A stretch of 64,000 bases of DNA, taken from the NCBI GenBank assembly GCA_039105265.1, contig JAPFFF010000007.1:62001-126000 (forward strand), in the 5' to 3' direction. Below, piece after piece: positions 23,158-34,232 of this stretch (positions are counted from its first letter, which is position 1; the number at the start of each line of letters is the position of its first letter). The position numbers were made by a program, and so were the translations under genes. Origin of the DNA: Tritrichomonas musculus. Its lineage: Eukaryota > Parabasalia > Tritrichomonadida > Tritrichomonadidae. The notes under the pieces were generated by a model that was not told where the DNA came from, made no database searches, and saw nothing but the letters and a program-made list of their open reading frames with translations.

Positions 23158-23659
23158 TTATAAGCCACATTCTTTGATGAATTGCTGATAGTTAGTCTTT
23201 AAACGGGATTCTATTTCTTTAACCAAACTGTATGTGTCATAATTTCGAATATCATGGTATACTATTTCTTTTCCATCTCTATTGGTAAACTTTTTTGGTT
23301 CACGTTCAATGACCAAATTTTGTAGATTCTCTTTAGTGTTTATGTTGTAATGTGCACCTTTAGATTTGGCTTTAATATATAATTTTTCACATTCAAACAG
23401 CTTGCATAAATCATTATATTTCAATTGTTGTCTCTTCCAAAGTGATATCAATATTGGTTTAAATACTACATAATTACTATCAAATCTATCTTCATATACT
23501 GTATCTTTACTAAATAAAACATAATATTCATATGCATTTGTTTTTAAATCATTGGCAAAGCCAAGGCCAGCTGCGCTGTCAACACTGTGGTCTTTAATAA
23601 ATTCCTCTTATTTATCACATAATTTATTAATAGAAACGTAAGCAACTTGTTTAGTCATT
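23158..23659 (-). pseudogene. Broken Polinton gene of unknown function
   Basis: The third gene of the relic lies just upstream of the large Ca-loop protein on the same strand. The readable part is Lys/Tyr-rich with no recognised domain. The gene is broken, with about one break. I do not recognise its family. Confidence 0.5.
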
Positions 23660-23660
23660 T

Positions 23661-24006
23661 ATAGGGTGTTATTTATAATGTGGATAAAAAATTAAAATTA
23701 AAAGAATAAAAATAAAATTTTGAGAGAATAACATTTTATATCACAATTCATAAATTTTTTTAAAATTTTTATTTCAATATTTTTAAAAAGTATAAATTAT
23801 ATAAAAAATAATTGAAAATTTTAGTTTTTTATATCACATGTCAGGTATAAAGATATCACTTTTGAGACTACTAACATATACTTCTAATGTGAAAATAAAG
23901 GTTTTTATGCGCAATATAGGGTCTCGTATAACAAATCAAAAACTGAAGACAGTTATGGACCGCATTAATGACCTATATTTATGGTGGTCGGTTCGAAGCT
24001 CGTCAA
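23661..24006. other. Border between the Polinton relic and the GC-rich repeat
   Basis: AT-rich at first, then rising in GC. The word GGTTCGAAGC near 23990 resembles a tRNA B box, but no tRNA fold or A box is present. No gene is called. Confidence 0.4.
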
Positions 24007-24159
24007 GAGCGGAGAACCGAGAAAGGGGGGAAGCGAAGCGTTTTAAGACCCCCGGTCTTAAATCACCCCTTTTGTATACTACTGAGCGGAGAACCGAGAA
24101 AGGGGGAAGCGAAGCGTTTTAAGACCCTCGGTCTTAAATCACCCCTTTTGTACACTACT
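24007..24159. repeat. GC-rich 77-bp tandem repeat with nested hairpins
   Basis: Two copies (24007-24083 and 24084-24159) differ by a few bases. Each has a 9-bp inner stem TTTAAGACC/GGTCTTAAA with a 3-base loop (CCC or CTC), an outer AAAGGGG/CCCCTTT stem, and a small CGG/CCG hairpin near its start. The two loops differ while the stems are kept. It is far more GC-rich than its surroundings. It may be the end of a lost mobile element or a structured RNA. It also creates spurious open frames on the plus strand. Confidence 0.65.
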
Positions 24160-25111
24160 ATTTGTTTGATTATTCCAATGAAAAAAATTAAAGTTGCACG
24201 GCCAACCATCTAAAATTTCAAACAACACATAGAAAAATTCTATGAGTTTATTCAAAAAAATGCTTTGAAATAACAAGGAAGTAATTTCAATACTTAGAGA
24301 TATTATTTTATTTTTTATTTTATTTTATTTTGATATAATTTTATTTTATTTTATTTTATTTTATTTTATTTTATTTTTTTTTTTTTTTTTTGAAAGCTTC
24401 TCAGAATCCACTTCCGCCTTATTGAATACACTTCCAAGTTTTTTTATTGACGTTAAAAAAAATATGACGATCATATAAAGTAATCAAATCATATTCAATT
24501 AGTGGTCTGAGTTTTTACTTTCAGTTTATAATTATATTAATAAAAATAATGCAAATAATGATATAAAATATATATATAATAATATTAATTCTTTGCAGAT
24601 AAAATTTGAATGCTTTTATCAAAATTTCATAATGCAATTTCTCTTCATCAAAAACATTTTATCAAATACAAATATGTGTACATATTATGGTATAATTGTA
24701 TATCTATTTTAAAAAAATAAATATCTTTATTAATTTTTATTTATCAAGAAAAATGTGTTTTTAAAATTTTATTTTTCTGAACTTTTTTCAATCGGGAACG
24801 GGCATTTGTAAGCAAAATTGAATAGTGCTAAATAATTGAGCTAGCACATATTGAATTTGTGAATTAATCATTGAAGTGAAATAAATTATTTAGTTATTTT
24901 TTGTAAAAAATTATTAATAAATAAATCATTTACTTATAATAAATAATTCTGATGAATCTTTTTGATCATATTCAAATCAAATTGAATTCTCAAAAAGTTT
25001 GAAAACTTTTGAATAGATGTTCTTTAGATGATTTTTTTTTTTTTTTTTCAAAACTCAAATTATTGATCTTGGAATATATATATTATGATTTTATCACAAA
25101 TATTACCGATT
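24160..25111. other. Intergenic AT-rich DNA
   Basis: It contains a TTTTA pentamer microsatellite near 24306-24375, running into a T run. No gene is seen before the Inr at 25112. Confidence 0.6.
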
Positions 25112-25121
25112 TCACTTCACT
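25112..25121 (+). promoter_or_regulatory. Initiator-like element, doubled (TCACTTCACT)
   Basis: Two overlapping TCACT words match the trichomonad Inr. The start site would be A25114 or A25119, giving a leader of 13 or 8 bases before the ATG at 25127. This decides for 25127 over the upstream ATG at 25085. Confidence 0.55.
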
Positions 25122-25126
25122 TAATA

Positions 25127-25795
25127 ATGAAAAAGCAAAAAACCCAAATAATTCTCGTTGTCAACAACTTGCATTCCAATTTTATACCTGCTACTGGTCA
25201 AACACAGTTCATCCGGGATAGAACAAATAAGAAAATTAAAGAGCTAGGAGACAAATATTATAATATCAAATCTTTATTTGATTCTCTAGGTCTTCAACGC
25301 GACACTCTTTTTGGATTGGCACGCAAGCTAGAGATAAAATATAAAGATATAAAACCTGGAATTCACATCGAAACTAGAGATAAAAGAATGAAAGATGCGG
25401 TTTATACATGGTTTGCTGACAATTTCTACACAGAGATATTCTCAAATGATGCTAGAATAATTGATGAACTGTTTGCTATCAGGAAGGTTCCTAAAAATTC
25501 CTCTTCCATCAAGCCACTGAAATGCCAAAAGAAAAAAACAACAAAACGAATAGTCAAAACAGCAAAACTAATTGGAAATTCAAATTTGGACCAGGCTAAC
25601 ATTACAAATAGCTCAATTACAAACGATAATCATGAACCATTCCAAAGTCCAAATATATATATATCATTCACAAAACTAAAAGTAAATGAAGAAATTGATG
25701 AACTAAACAACTCTAATAACAACAATGATGACATGTCTAGCAAAGACAGCTTAGATTGCAATCCTAATTTTAATTTAGATTTTATAAAATTTTAA
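25127..25795 (+). CDS. Unknown basic protein with HTH-like segment
   Basis: A 222-aa protein I do not recognise. Residues about 38-75 (from KELGDKYY to LARKLEIKYKD) have the spacing of a helix-turn-helix. A second helical block follows to about 118. Residues 132-146 are strongly basic (KKKTTKRIVK) and could be a nuclear localisation signal. The tail (186-222) is Asn/Asp-rich and acidic. The layout would suit a small DNA-binding regulator, which is inference only. The start at 25127 rests on the Inr immediately upstream. There is no neighbouring gene on this strand. Confidence 0.6.
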   Translation: MKKQKTQIILVVNNLHSNFIPATGQTQFIRDRTNKKIKELGDKYYNIKSLFDSLGLQRDTLFGLARKLEIKYKDIKPGIHIETRDKRMKDAVYTWFADNFYTEIFSNDARIIDELFAIRKVPKNSSSIKPLKCQKKKTTKRIVKTAKLIGNSNLDQANITNSSITNDNHEPFQSPNIYISFTKLKVNEEIDELNNSNNNNDDMSSKDSLDCNPNFNLDFIKF

Positions 25796-26248
25796 TTTTA
25801 ATCATAATTTTTTCGAATAATATAAATATTATGATCCAGATGCAGTTACATTTGAGAACAAACCATTGTTTGCATTTTTTAAAAAAAAAGGCTTAGTGGT
25901 TCTATTCAAAGCTTTGATAGAGAAAATAATCATTTCATCTAACATGTCATATTCAAAAAAAAAAAAAAATTCTGATTTAAGAAATATTAAAGGAAAATGT
26001 AAACAAAAACATACAAAAAATGTCCATATGATTTGGAAGAATATCTTGGATATAATATCTTAAATCAATATTACAATTTATAAATAACCGGATATAAAAT
26101 TGTTTAGAAATCTAAATCACTATCAAGATTTTCTTTTTCTGAAGAAAAAGCAGTTTTTCTCTCAAAAATAAAATAACTAAACATATATATATTCATAAAT
26201 ATTAAATGTTTTTTTTTATAAAATTAGTATTATTATTATTAAATATTA
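25796..26248. other. Intergenic AT-rich DNA
   Basis: Only short Lys-rich open frames occur (for example 25866-26063), and they look non-coding. Confidence 0.5.
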
Positions 26249-26269
26249 TAGTTGGTGGACATATTTCTG

Positions 26270-27813
26270 TTTTGGAGACAAAATTATGTTTTCACATCAT
26301 TTCTATATATTCAAATTGGACTTTTAAAAAACAATTGTAGAACAATTAATATCATATTGGATACATTCTATTCCCCGATTTTCATTCACTTTTATCAAAC
26401 TAAATTTGATCATAAATTAGATATCGAATTTTTAATTTCTGAATATTTTTTTATTATTTGAAAAAAATTATAATTTACTTTTCATCTATAATTAAAATGT
26501 ATCATTATTATTTATTGAAATAAAATAGATAATTAGAAAAAATGGTTTCATTTTCATTTCACTACTCAAAAAACTCATTTCATATCACATTTCATGCTTT
26601 TACCATAAAAAAAAGGTTGTTTTAATTTGCTCTAACATAGTTATTATTTTAGAATATAGTGTATATATTATATTTTAGAAAAAAATTTATTGAAATAATA
26701 ATTATATAAAAAGAAAAAGTGTTTTCAAAATATGACAAAAATCATTCATACAAAATTACTAATTTTGAAAAATGAGTTTATTTTATTTCAAATTAGATGC
26801 AGTATTAATCATCTATATGATGCATATAATATATTAAATATAATAATATGGTTGAAAAAGAATCAATCTTGGAAAAATTTCATTTTTCTTTTTTTCATTC
26901 AAAATCATTCATAAATCACTCATGCATAATTGATATGATTTCAGAATTACATTTTTTGATAACACATACAATGAAATATATTATTAATCCTCTAAAAATC
27001 ATTGTTTCCCATCAAGATTTCAGGTTTTTCTAAGAAATATACAAATTTCACTTTTTTATTTTTTCTATTATAATAGCATTAAAAATAGCAATTAATCAAT
27101 AAATATTAGGTAAGTATAGAAGAACTATTAAAATAATGAAAATAATTTCTCAATGTCTAAAATTGAAAGTCTTTTTAAGTTATTTCAGAAGTTACTCTTT
27201 TTCATTAAGGTAATAGATCTTGAGTAGAACCGCCAATTTTATTCTTTCAATATCATTATACTATTTGCATTATATCAAATATTTAAATAAAAATTTAAAA
27301 GTTTTTATTTTTTATTGGAAAAAAACAAAAAAGTGATATGATCTTTAACTTTATTTTGTGCATCAAAATTTTCTTATATGAAAGTTTTTAGATATCAATT
27401 ATCTGACAAAATTATATCATTACTGATTATGAATTAATGATATTATTATTAAATCCCAAGTTTCAATTATTGAGAATAAAATAAGCATTTTGACTTTTTT
27501 TTACATTAATGGCAAAATTTCATATAAATCACAAATATAATAGCTCATTTAATTAAATAATGATGTACATAAAATACATTAATAAAGTATATAATATTAT
27601 CAAATTATCTTTAAAAAGTATTGAGAAAAATGTGTTTTATTTTTGTGTACCATTCAAAAAGTTGAGAAAACATGATTATGTCCCAAAAACATAATAAAGG
27701 TACCCAAACTCTATTTTTTCGGACAATACCTTTTATATATTATTAGATTATTTTTTAAATACTCATATTTATATATATTTATAAATATTAAAAATTTATC
27801 TAATAATTTCTAG
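26270..27813. other. AT-rich stretch without recognisable gene
   Basis: Several 60-70 codon frames exist on the plus strand (26252, 26732, 26848). They are Ile/Phe/Lys-rich and lack an Inr or similarity to anything I recognise, so none is called a gene. Confidence 0.5.
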
Positions 27814-27815
27814 TA

Positions 27816-28434
27816 AAGTCGGATTCAAAATGCTTAGGACATTCTCTCAAAAAAATTCTGATAAAAGTGAAAAACAAAATTTTCAATTGAATACTAATAA
27901 AATCTCATTTATTTTAAGCCAAGAAGAGCAATATGAATAAATCATACGCAAAAAAAGCATTTTTAAAAAAGAATCACCTCTTTAAAACATCTCGAGAATA
28001 GATATTTATGCTCCAGATAGAAATTTCTTGAATTATTATAATATTATAAATAAGCTAGGCTTTAAATTGATGGTCATTTTAGGTTGGAAATGACCAGTAT
28101 TAAAGCATTTTATAGCTCCAAGTGACCAGTTGCCAAAAAGTGGTTATTGACTATTTAAAGCCAAGTAAATAAGATTAATGCTAGGTTTTACTGTCCAGAC
28201 GAGTTTTCATAGAAAAAGTCATAGAACTATCCCTATCCACTTTCAATTTTATCTTTTAGGTCTCAATAAAAAGACTTCTTCTAAAGTTTTCTTTTTTAAT
28301 TTTCGTTTTATTTGAGCTTGACACTTTTTCATTTTCTGAGTATCTCTGAATTTCTTGCATGCAGCTTGGGACACTTTTGAATGGATTTCTATGGTAATTT
28401 AAAAAGTTTGTCCCAAGCTAATTGAATCCGACTT
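27816..28434. mobile_element. Mariner-type MITE, 619 bp
   Basis: The ends AAGTCGGATTCAA and its complement are flanked by TA (27814-27815 and 28435-28436). The inverted match continues imperfectly through GCTTAGGACA against GCTTGGGACA. A further GCTTGGGACA/TGTCCCAAGC inverted pair sits near the right end. There is no open frame. Confidence 0.65.
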
Positions 28435-28436
28435 TA

Positions 28437-29136
28437 TAAAAAGAAATTTAATTCGGTCTAATTTTGATTAGTTTACAAATTTTTAAAAATTGAAAAAGTT
28501 TTGAAATGATTGTTTTATAAATTTGAATAAAAAATCTTTTTGATTAACATTTTGTAAATAAATATATACACATAAATGTTTACATATATATATTTATTGT
28601 TATTAATAGTTTTTTTGATTATTTTTTGAGAAACTAAAAAAATTATCATTTTAATTATTGCATTTTATAATTTCATTGTTATTATATATATTAATATACA
28701 TTTTAAAATTATTAAATATCTTATATTGTGAAATGTAATTTATAAAAATAAGATAAATATATTTTATTATTTGAATGCATTCTGAATTTATAAAATTAAT
28801 ATTGTGTTGATATCTTAAGAAATTAATAAATATAATATTAAACAATATATTATATATGATTTAATAATATGGAATATTTTGTAAAACACATTTAATATCT
28901 AAAATTCCTATTTAGATTAAATATCTCGAGATTTTTTCAACAAATTAAAAAAAACTTTCGTAACTGAATTTTAATGATTTTTCATTATTTCATATCCTAA
29001 CAAATATCAAATATATCATTAGATATCTCATATTATATATTATATTTCAATATATAAAATGAATTATATATTTAATTTAATATAAATAAAATGTAGTTTA
29101 AAAATATTATTATTTAAATTTTTTCATAAATTGAAA
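28437..29136. other. AT-rich spacer
   Basis: Almost purely A and T with no gene. Confidence 0.6.
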
Positions 29137-29394
29137 GAAAAACTAAGAGTAGGTCAACTGAACTTTTTCAATATTTTTTTTATTTCCAATTAAATCCAAA
29201 TATCTCAATCATAATGTTGTTTTATATAAATATAATTTATTTTAAATATTAATATATAGTTATATTTAATATTAAAATAATAAAAAAATATAATTATTAT
29301 TTTTTAATTATTTTTCGAATTACTCCACTCTCCCTACAATTCAGCCATTTTTTAATTTTAACATGGTTAACAATATTTTTTTTTAACTAGTTAA

Positions 29395-29428
<34 letters not shown>

Positions 29429-29548
29429 ATTATTATTATTTTAATAATTTATGATAAAAATGAAAAATAATAAAAAATAATTTTATATTCCAAATAAATA
29501 AATATATCAATAATGAGAAATTAAAAAATAGAAATGCTATTGCTTTTG

Positions 29549-29554
29549 TCACTT
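29549..29554 (+). promoter_or_regulatory. Initiator-like element (TCACTT)
   Basis: The A at 29551 would start transcription 18 bases before the transposase ATG at 29569. Confidence 0.5.
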
Positions 29555-29568
29555 TTTTCAAAAGAAAA

Positions 29569-30774
29569 ATGAAAAGCAAAAAAACCAAAAGTCGGTTTCC
29601 ACATCCATACATAAAATATTGGAAGGATCCTGATCTATGTATGACAGTCAAACAGAAGTACTTGGAACATAAAAACAGTTTAAATGAAGATTGTCATTTC
29701 GTTTCACGAATTGCAGCATTACATGGAATAAATAGAAAAACTCTGAGAGGATGGATGAAAAAATGGGATGAAGATAAATCATGGAACCCTTTTTATACGA
29801 AAAACCATGGATCCTTCCACCGAATATTCAATGACCAACAAGAAGATAACATAATGGAATATATAGACGCAAATTACATTTCAGAAGGTAATTATTTTAG
29901 TGACAGTCAATTTCAAACCGTCGTTTTTGATGCTTTCAATTTGATTCACGAAGATGATCTTGAAATTCCGAATTTCAATTGCAGCGCTCATTTTATTCAT
30001 GATTTTAAAACAAGACATAATGTTTCTTCAAAAATGGCACATTTTAAACAAAGATCTAAAAACAATCCAAAAAGTGATAATACATATGTTATAGATGAAT
30101 TCAAAGCAACAATTCAATCAGTGATAGAAAACGCACGCTTAAAAGGCGAACCTGTGGTAAACGGTGACGAAACCGGATTTCAAATTCTACCAAATTGTGT
30201 AAAAACTTGGGCGTACAAGAATTCAAGCAACGTATCAATTAATGTTTTAGACTCCACCAAGGAGAGAATTTCGGTTATGGCAAGCATTACAAGCACGAAT
30301 TGCAAATTACCTTTGTTTATTATTGCAGGTGCAAATTCTGAAGAGGAAAAAGATGAATTATTAGGTCAATTAATTGAGCCAAATATTTCAACCTTCTCTA
30401 AAAAGTCATACATGACAACAGAAAATTTTATAGAATATTTAAATTTTATTAGAAAACAATTTAACTCAGAAATTCCAATTCACTTAATTGTTGATTCATA
30501 TGCTTCTCACAAAAGTCTCAAATCAATCATGGTTGCTAAACAATTAAATATTAATTTATATTTTATTCCAAGCGGTTTAACAGACATTTTACAGCCTTTA
30601 GACTTGTCCATTTTCGCACCTTTGAAATCTAAGGTTAATTCTAAAATATCAAATTATCTTTTTGGAAATCAAGAAAAAGAAGTAGGAATGAAAAGAACAG
30701 TAACATTTGTTCAAAAAGCTTTTGAAGAATTATCTATAGATAACCTCGTATATGCATGGTCGCAATATTATTAA
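29569..30774 (+). CDS. Pogo-like DDE transposase (DD35D)
   Basis: A 401-aa cut-and-paste transposase. The N-terminal region (about 25-70) is a helix-turn-helix with FVSRIAALHGINRKTLRGW. A CENP-B-type second DNA-binding part spans about 85-155. The DDE_1 catalytic core has D200 (NGDETGF), D309 (IVDSYASH) and D345 (LQPLDLSIF), and 35 residues separate the last two, the pogo pattern. No stop interrupts it. It is about 60 aa shorter than the paralogue at 36821, lacking that protein's C-terminal extension. TA duplication and inverted repeats place it as the sole gene of the element 29323-31898. An Inr precedes the ATG. Confidence 0.9.
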   Translation: MKSKKTKSRFPHPYIKYWKDPDLCMTVKQKYLEHKNSLNEDCHFVSRIAALHGINRKTLRGWMKKWDEDKSWNPFYTKNHGSFHRIFNDQQEDNIMEYIDANYISEGNYFSDSQFQTVVFDAFNLIHEDDLEIPNFNCSAHFIHDFKTRHNVSSKMAHFKQRSKNNPKSDNTYVIDEFKATIQSVIENARLKGEPVVNGDETGFQILPNCVKTWAYKNSSNVSINVLDSTKERISVMASITSTNCKLPLFIIAGANSEEEKDELLGQLIEPNISTFSKKSYMTTENFIEYLNFIRKQFNSEIPIHLIVDSYASHKSLKSIMVAKQLNINLYFIPSGLTDILQPLDLSIFAPLKSKVNSKISNYLFGNQEKEVGMKRTVTFVQKAFEELSIDNLVYAWSQYY

Positions 30775-30902
30775 TTTATATCATTCACAAGTTTTTTTGT
30801 TTTTTTACTCTTTACGGAAAATTTTTAAAAAACTAGAGGTTTCAGTTGTTTTTTATTACAAAAGAAAGTTTTAATTTCGATTTTTTTTCCAAAAAAATAA
30901 AG

Positions 30903-31228
30903 TTTCTTTTCAATCCAATTGAATTTTTATTCAATGGACGTTGCTTTGAAATATAGATTTACTCTTTATATTTCAAACAAAACAAAATCTTTTGTAATGA
31001 TTTTTCTCACAAAAGAAAAGATTTCTTTTCAATCCAATTGAATTTTTATTCAATGGACGTTGCTTTGAAATATAGATTTACTCTTCATATTTCAAACAAA
31101 ACAAAATCTTTTGTAATGATTTTTCTCACAAAAGAAAAGATTTCTTTTCAATCCAATTGAATTTTTACTCAATGGACGTTGCTTTGAAATATAGATTTAC
31201 TCTTCATATTTCAAACAAAATCAAAATT
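30903..31228. repeat. 119-bp tandem repeat, about 2.7 copies
   Basis: Units begin at 30903, 31022 and 31141 with TTTCTTTTCAATCCAATTG. Each contains the AATTGAATTTTTA...TCAATGGACGTT block, and copies differ by only a few bases. It lies between the transposase stop and the right end of the pogo element and may be a subterminal binding array. The following 31229-31870 has no recognised gene. Confidence 0.85.
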
Positions 31229-32090
31229 TAATTTCAATGCAATTCGATCGTCTTTTTTGGGAAATCTCGATTTGTTTCTAATTCAAAATATACCAGATCT
31301 AAAAAATATTGGAAACAAATCTCTCATTTATACTTAACATGAAACTACCTTAAGATAATTGCTATGTTCTTTAGTTTACCTGAATTTTTCCAAATAAGAT
31401 GATATTTTATACAAATTTTTTTGAACTTGCCTATTTCGCCTCTTTATTTGTTATTATGATCAATCATATATTTCCAATCAGTAATTTTTTTCCTAAAAAA
31501 AACAGCAAGCATTAAGATATGATCAAATAATTTTGAATGGACTACAAGTTCAACCAATTCTAAGTATAAATATTAAAAGTAATGATATATAAAAGTAATA
31601 ATTTGTATGAATTATCCTACAATCTTTTAAACTTTATCAGAATATTAAAATAATAATTTTTTTACCTTCTTATTTTTTACTTATATTTAAAATATAATAT
31701 TAATAATAAATATAAATATTATATATTTGGTTTAAATTTATTATTGTTAGATATTCATTGAAATATTCAAAAAATACTTTAACTTTCATTTTTACTATCA
31801 AATTTTCTTCTCAATTTAATTCAAAATTGAATATAAAAAATAACGAGAAAAAACGTATTTAAAATAACGAGAAATGGCTGAATTGTAGGGAGAGTGGAGT
31901 ATATAGAGATAGATAAATATATTGACAGAATAATTTAAAATAATATTATATTATATTATATATAACATAAAACTGTGCATCGATGTTTTATTTAATTGTT
32001 AAAAAAAACTTAAATATTTGATATATATATAAAATATCATAAAATAAAATTCAATGTAAGTTTTTTCAAGATGCGCTAATAATGCTTAAG

Positions 32091-33071
32091 GGTGGAGTCT
32101 CAGTGATATTTTTTCTCAAAAAGTTTATTTTGGCATTATTACTTTTTTCTAACAATTTTTTAGTAGGATTAAATACAGAATTCATTTTTTACTAATCAAA
32201 TCAAATACATTAAACCAAATGCACTCATACATTAATAGTGTACGATTATGATTTACATTACTACTTTTTTGTTTTCAAACCTCAGATAAATTTTGAAATT
32301 TTTAATTTCATCGATAAAAATAGCATTATCATATGCTTTTTTTCAAAATAATCGTCTTAAATTCTTTTATTTAATGCGCTCTCTCCTTAATTTGTTCCCT
32401 TAACTTGTTTTTTTTTTATTTGATATATATTGCAAAAATTATTCAAGAAAAATAAGAATATGAAGTTTTTTCCTTTATTATATATGACTCCGCAAATAAA
32501 AATATGCCTGATCTTTTTTAATTTTCTTTCCAGGTCCTAGAATTATTTTCTTTAATATCTATATTATGGGAATTTTCGTCAAAAACGCGTTTTATTTATT
32601 TAAAATAATAAGAATTATTAAGTTAATACATTCTTATTATCTTTTATAAACTTTTTTTATAAATCAAGATTAAAAAATTGAATGTAAAAAAATGCGACTC
32701 TTCCATTCAATTTTTTTCATTCTTGTTTGTACATTTTTTGAAGCTAAGATGAAATTGAATAAATATTTACTTATTATTATATATTTAAAATAAAATTTTA
32801 TTTTTTATTTATTAAATTTTTTATTGGGTTTTATTATATGATGATTTTAAAAATTTAAAAAAAATGAAATCGATTTTTATCTTGATAAACCCATAAAATA
32901 AAAAAACGCAAAACGTTACGTTATATTCACAGTCATAGTTGATATTGATTTAAAATAACTTCAATCAATTTCAAACAGAGAAGGTACTTATGGGGTGTGC
33001 AAAAATTCAATGAAATTTTGAATATTTTCTCTCAAATTTTTTAGTGGCGAAAAATTTTGAGACTCCACCCT
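32091..33071. mobile_element. Mariner-type MITE, 981 bp
   Basis: The ends AGGGTGGAGTCTCA and its complement are flanked by TA (32089-32090 and 33072-33073). Similarity beyond the first 14 bp is loose. No gene is present. Confidence 0.65.
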
Positions 33072-34000
33072 TAAAGCATTTTCATTTTATAAAAAGTCCT
33101 CATTTTTTTTGTTTTAAAGGTATTGTATTAAATTCGAGTTTTATAAACAAAAAAATACTAATTATACTAAATATCTTCATTAATTTGTTGATAAATTTTT
33201 GTTTTTATTTGTTTATGAATATTCCTCTCAAAATTAAAATTATTTATTTCAAATTTTCAAGAGAGCTTTATTGTAATTTCAAATTAATTTATATAAAAAC
33301 TGGCCCAAATTTTTATAACTATATATAATTATTGTATTATATAAATGGTATTAATTTCCATAAAATTGTGGCTAATAGTTTTGACTGATAAATTTTAAGA
33401 AAAAAATAGTTTTTTTTTTTAACCTTTCATAACATCATACAATTTAATCAATGTATTACTTCAATTATTTCAAATAAGATATTGAAAATCTTTAGATAAT
33501 ATTAACGAAAATGTTAAAATCCAATTTTTAAAAAACTGGCCCAAATTTTTTGCGCAATATTATAATACTATTTGGAAAACATGTAGTAAATTGATATGGA
33601 CAATTTATATTTGGATTTGACTGCTGAATTTTTAGAAAAATGTATTTTTTTTTATTAATAATGTGTTTACTTTATTTTAAACAACGTTAAATCAAAAAAG
33701 TCTCTTTCAGTCAAATAGTTATCAGATAACTAGCATAAAAATCAAACATAATTTTATTATTTTAAAACTAATAATTTTCTTTAATATCATTTTTTTTTAA
33801 GATATTAAAATCAAAATCTCTTTAATTCAATTTTAAATATTATCAACTCAATTCAATTTATAAAATCATTATATCTCAAAAAATAATAAACAAATTAAAA
33901 ATGTTTAAGATTTTATAAAAAATTTATAGTTTATATAATATTTACAATCATAAAAAAAATATCATAATGCTATATATAAGTTTTTTTATCGGGACGGTTT
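33072..34000. other. AT-rich interior with a diverged direct repeat
   Basis: CTGGCCCAAAT occurs at 33300 and 33536 (offset 236 bp) in loosely similar contexts, and again at 36360. This may be an old dispersed repeat. No gene. Confidence 0.4.
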
Positions 34001-34159
34001 AGTTGACCTACTCTTGAAAAACTATAATAAAATTTTCACTTCTCAATTATAATTTTTGTTTAATTTTCCATATTTTTCTCAAAAAAATTGGATTATAAAT
34101 AAATATATTATTATTTTAAATCTTTAGGTAATTTTGATCGTGATTTCAATGCATTCAAA

Positions 34160-34232
34160 ATTGAATTCTCTTAGATTGACGACTTCACCTTTTTTAAAAA
34201 AATTGAATTCGCTTAGATTGACGACTTCACCT
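34160..34232. repeat. 42-bp direct repeat, two copies
   Basis: ATTGAATTCTCTTAGATTGA and the following GACGACTTCACCT recur 42 bases later with one change. Confidence 0.7.

Larger units (their letters stand above)
20240..23660 (-). mobile_element. Polinton (Maverick) relic
   Basis: Three minus-strand genes remain in the order unknown protein, large Ca-loop protein and packaging ATPase. No terminal repeats, integrase, capsid or polymerase genes are seen nearby, so only a small part of an element survives, with at least one gene broken. The two longer genes are still open, which suggests a moderate rather than ancient age. The large protein is related to the one at 61956-63839 in the right-hand Polinton. 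Confidence 0.7.
29323..31898 (+). mobile_element. Pogo-like autonomous transposon
   Basis: A 2,576-bp element with 28-bp perfect inverted repeats starting CTCCACTCTCCCTACAATTC, flanked by TA (29321-29322 and 31899-31900). It contains one open transposase gene and a 119-bp tandem repeat downstream of it. It looks complete and fairly recent. Confidence 0.85.
29145..34015. mobile_element. 8-bp-duplication element hosting a pogo element and a MITE
   Basis: The inverted ends AAGAGTAGGTCAACTGAAC and AAGAGTAGGTCAACTAAAC are flanked by exact GAAAAACT copies at 29137-29144 and 34016-34023. The termini fit the same consensus as the elements at 18740, 38648 and 39524. The pogo element at 29323-31898 and the MITE at 32091-33071 are nested inside, so about 1.3 kb is its own sequence. 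It has no transposase. Confidence 0.75.

Noticed and set aside
23985-24000. A tRNA gene suggested by GGTTCGAAGC
   Set aside because: Only a B-box-like word is present. No A box, acceptor stem or cloverleaf could be drawn.
23838-24213. Two overlapping plus-strand frames over the GC-rich repeat
   Set aside because: They follow the 77-bp DNA repeat, which is not a multiple of three, and have unnatural Arg/Glu/Gly composition. The repeat itself explains them.
24306-24375. The TTTTA repeat and long A/T homopolymers as retroposon tails
   Set aside because: No LINE or SINE body or target duplication lies next to them. Simple slippage in AT-rich DNA is enough.
26252-27033. Short plus-strand frames as small genes
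   Set aside because: Ile/Phe/Lys-rich, no Inr, no recognisable family, and such lengths are expected by chance in DNA this rich in A and T.
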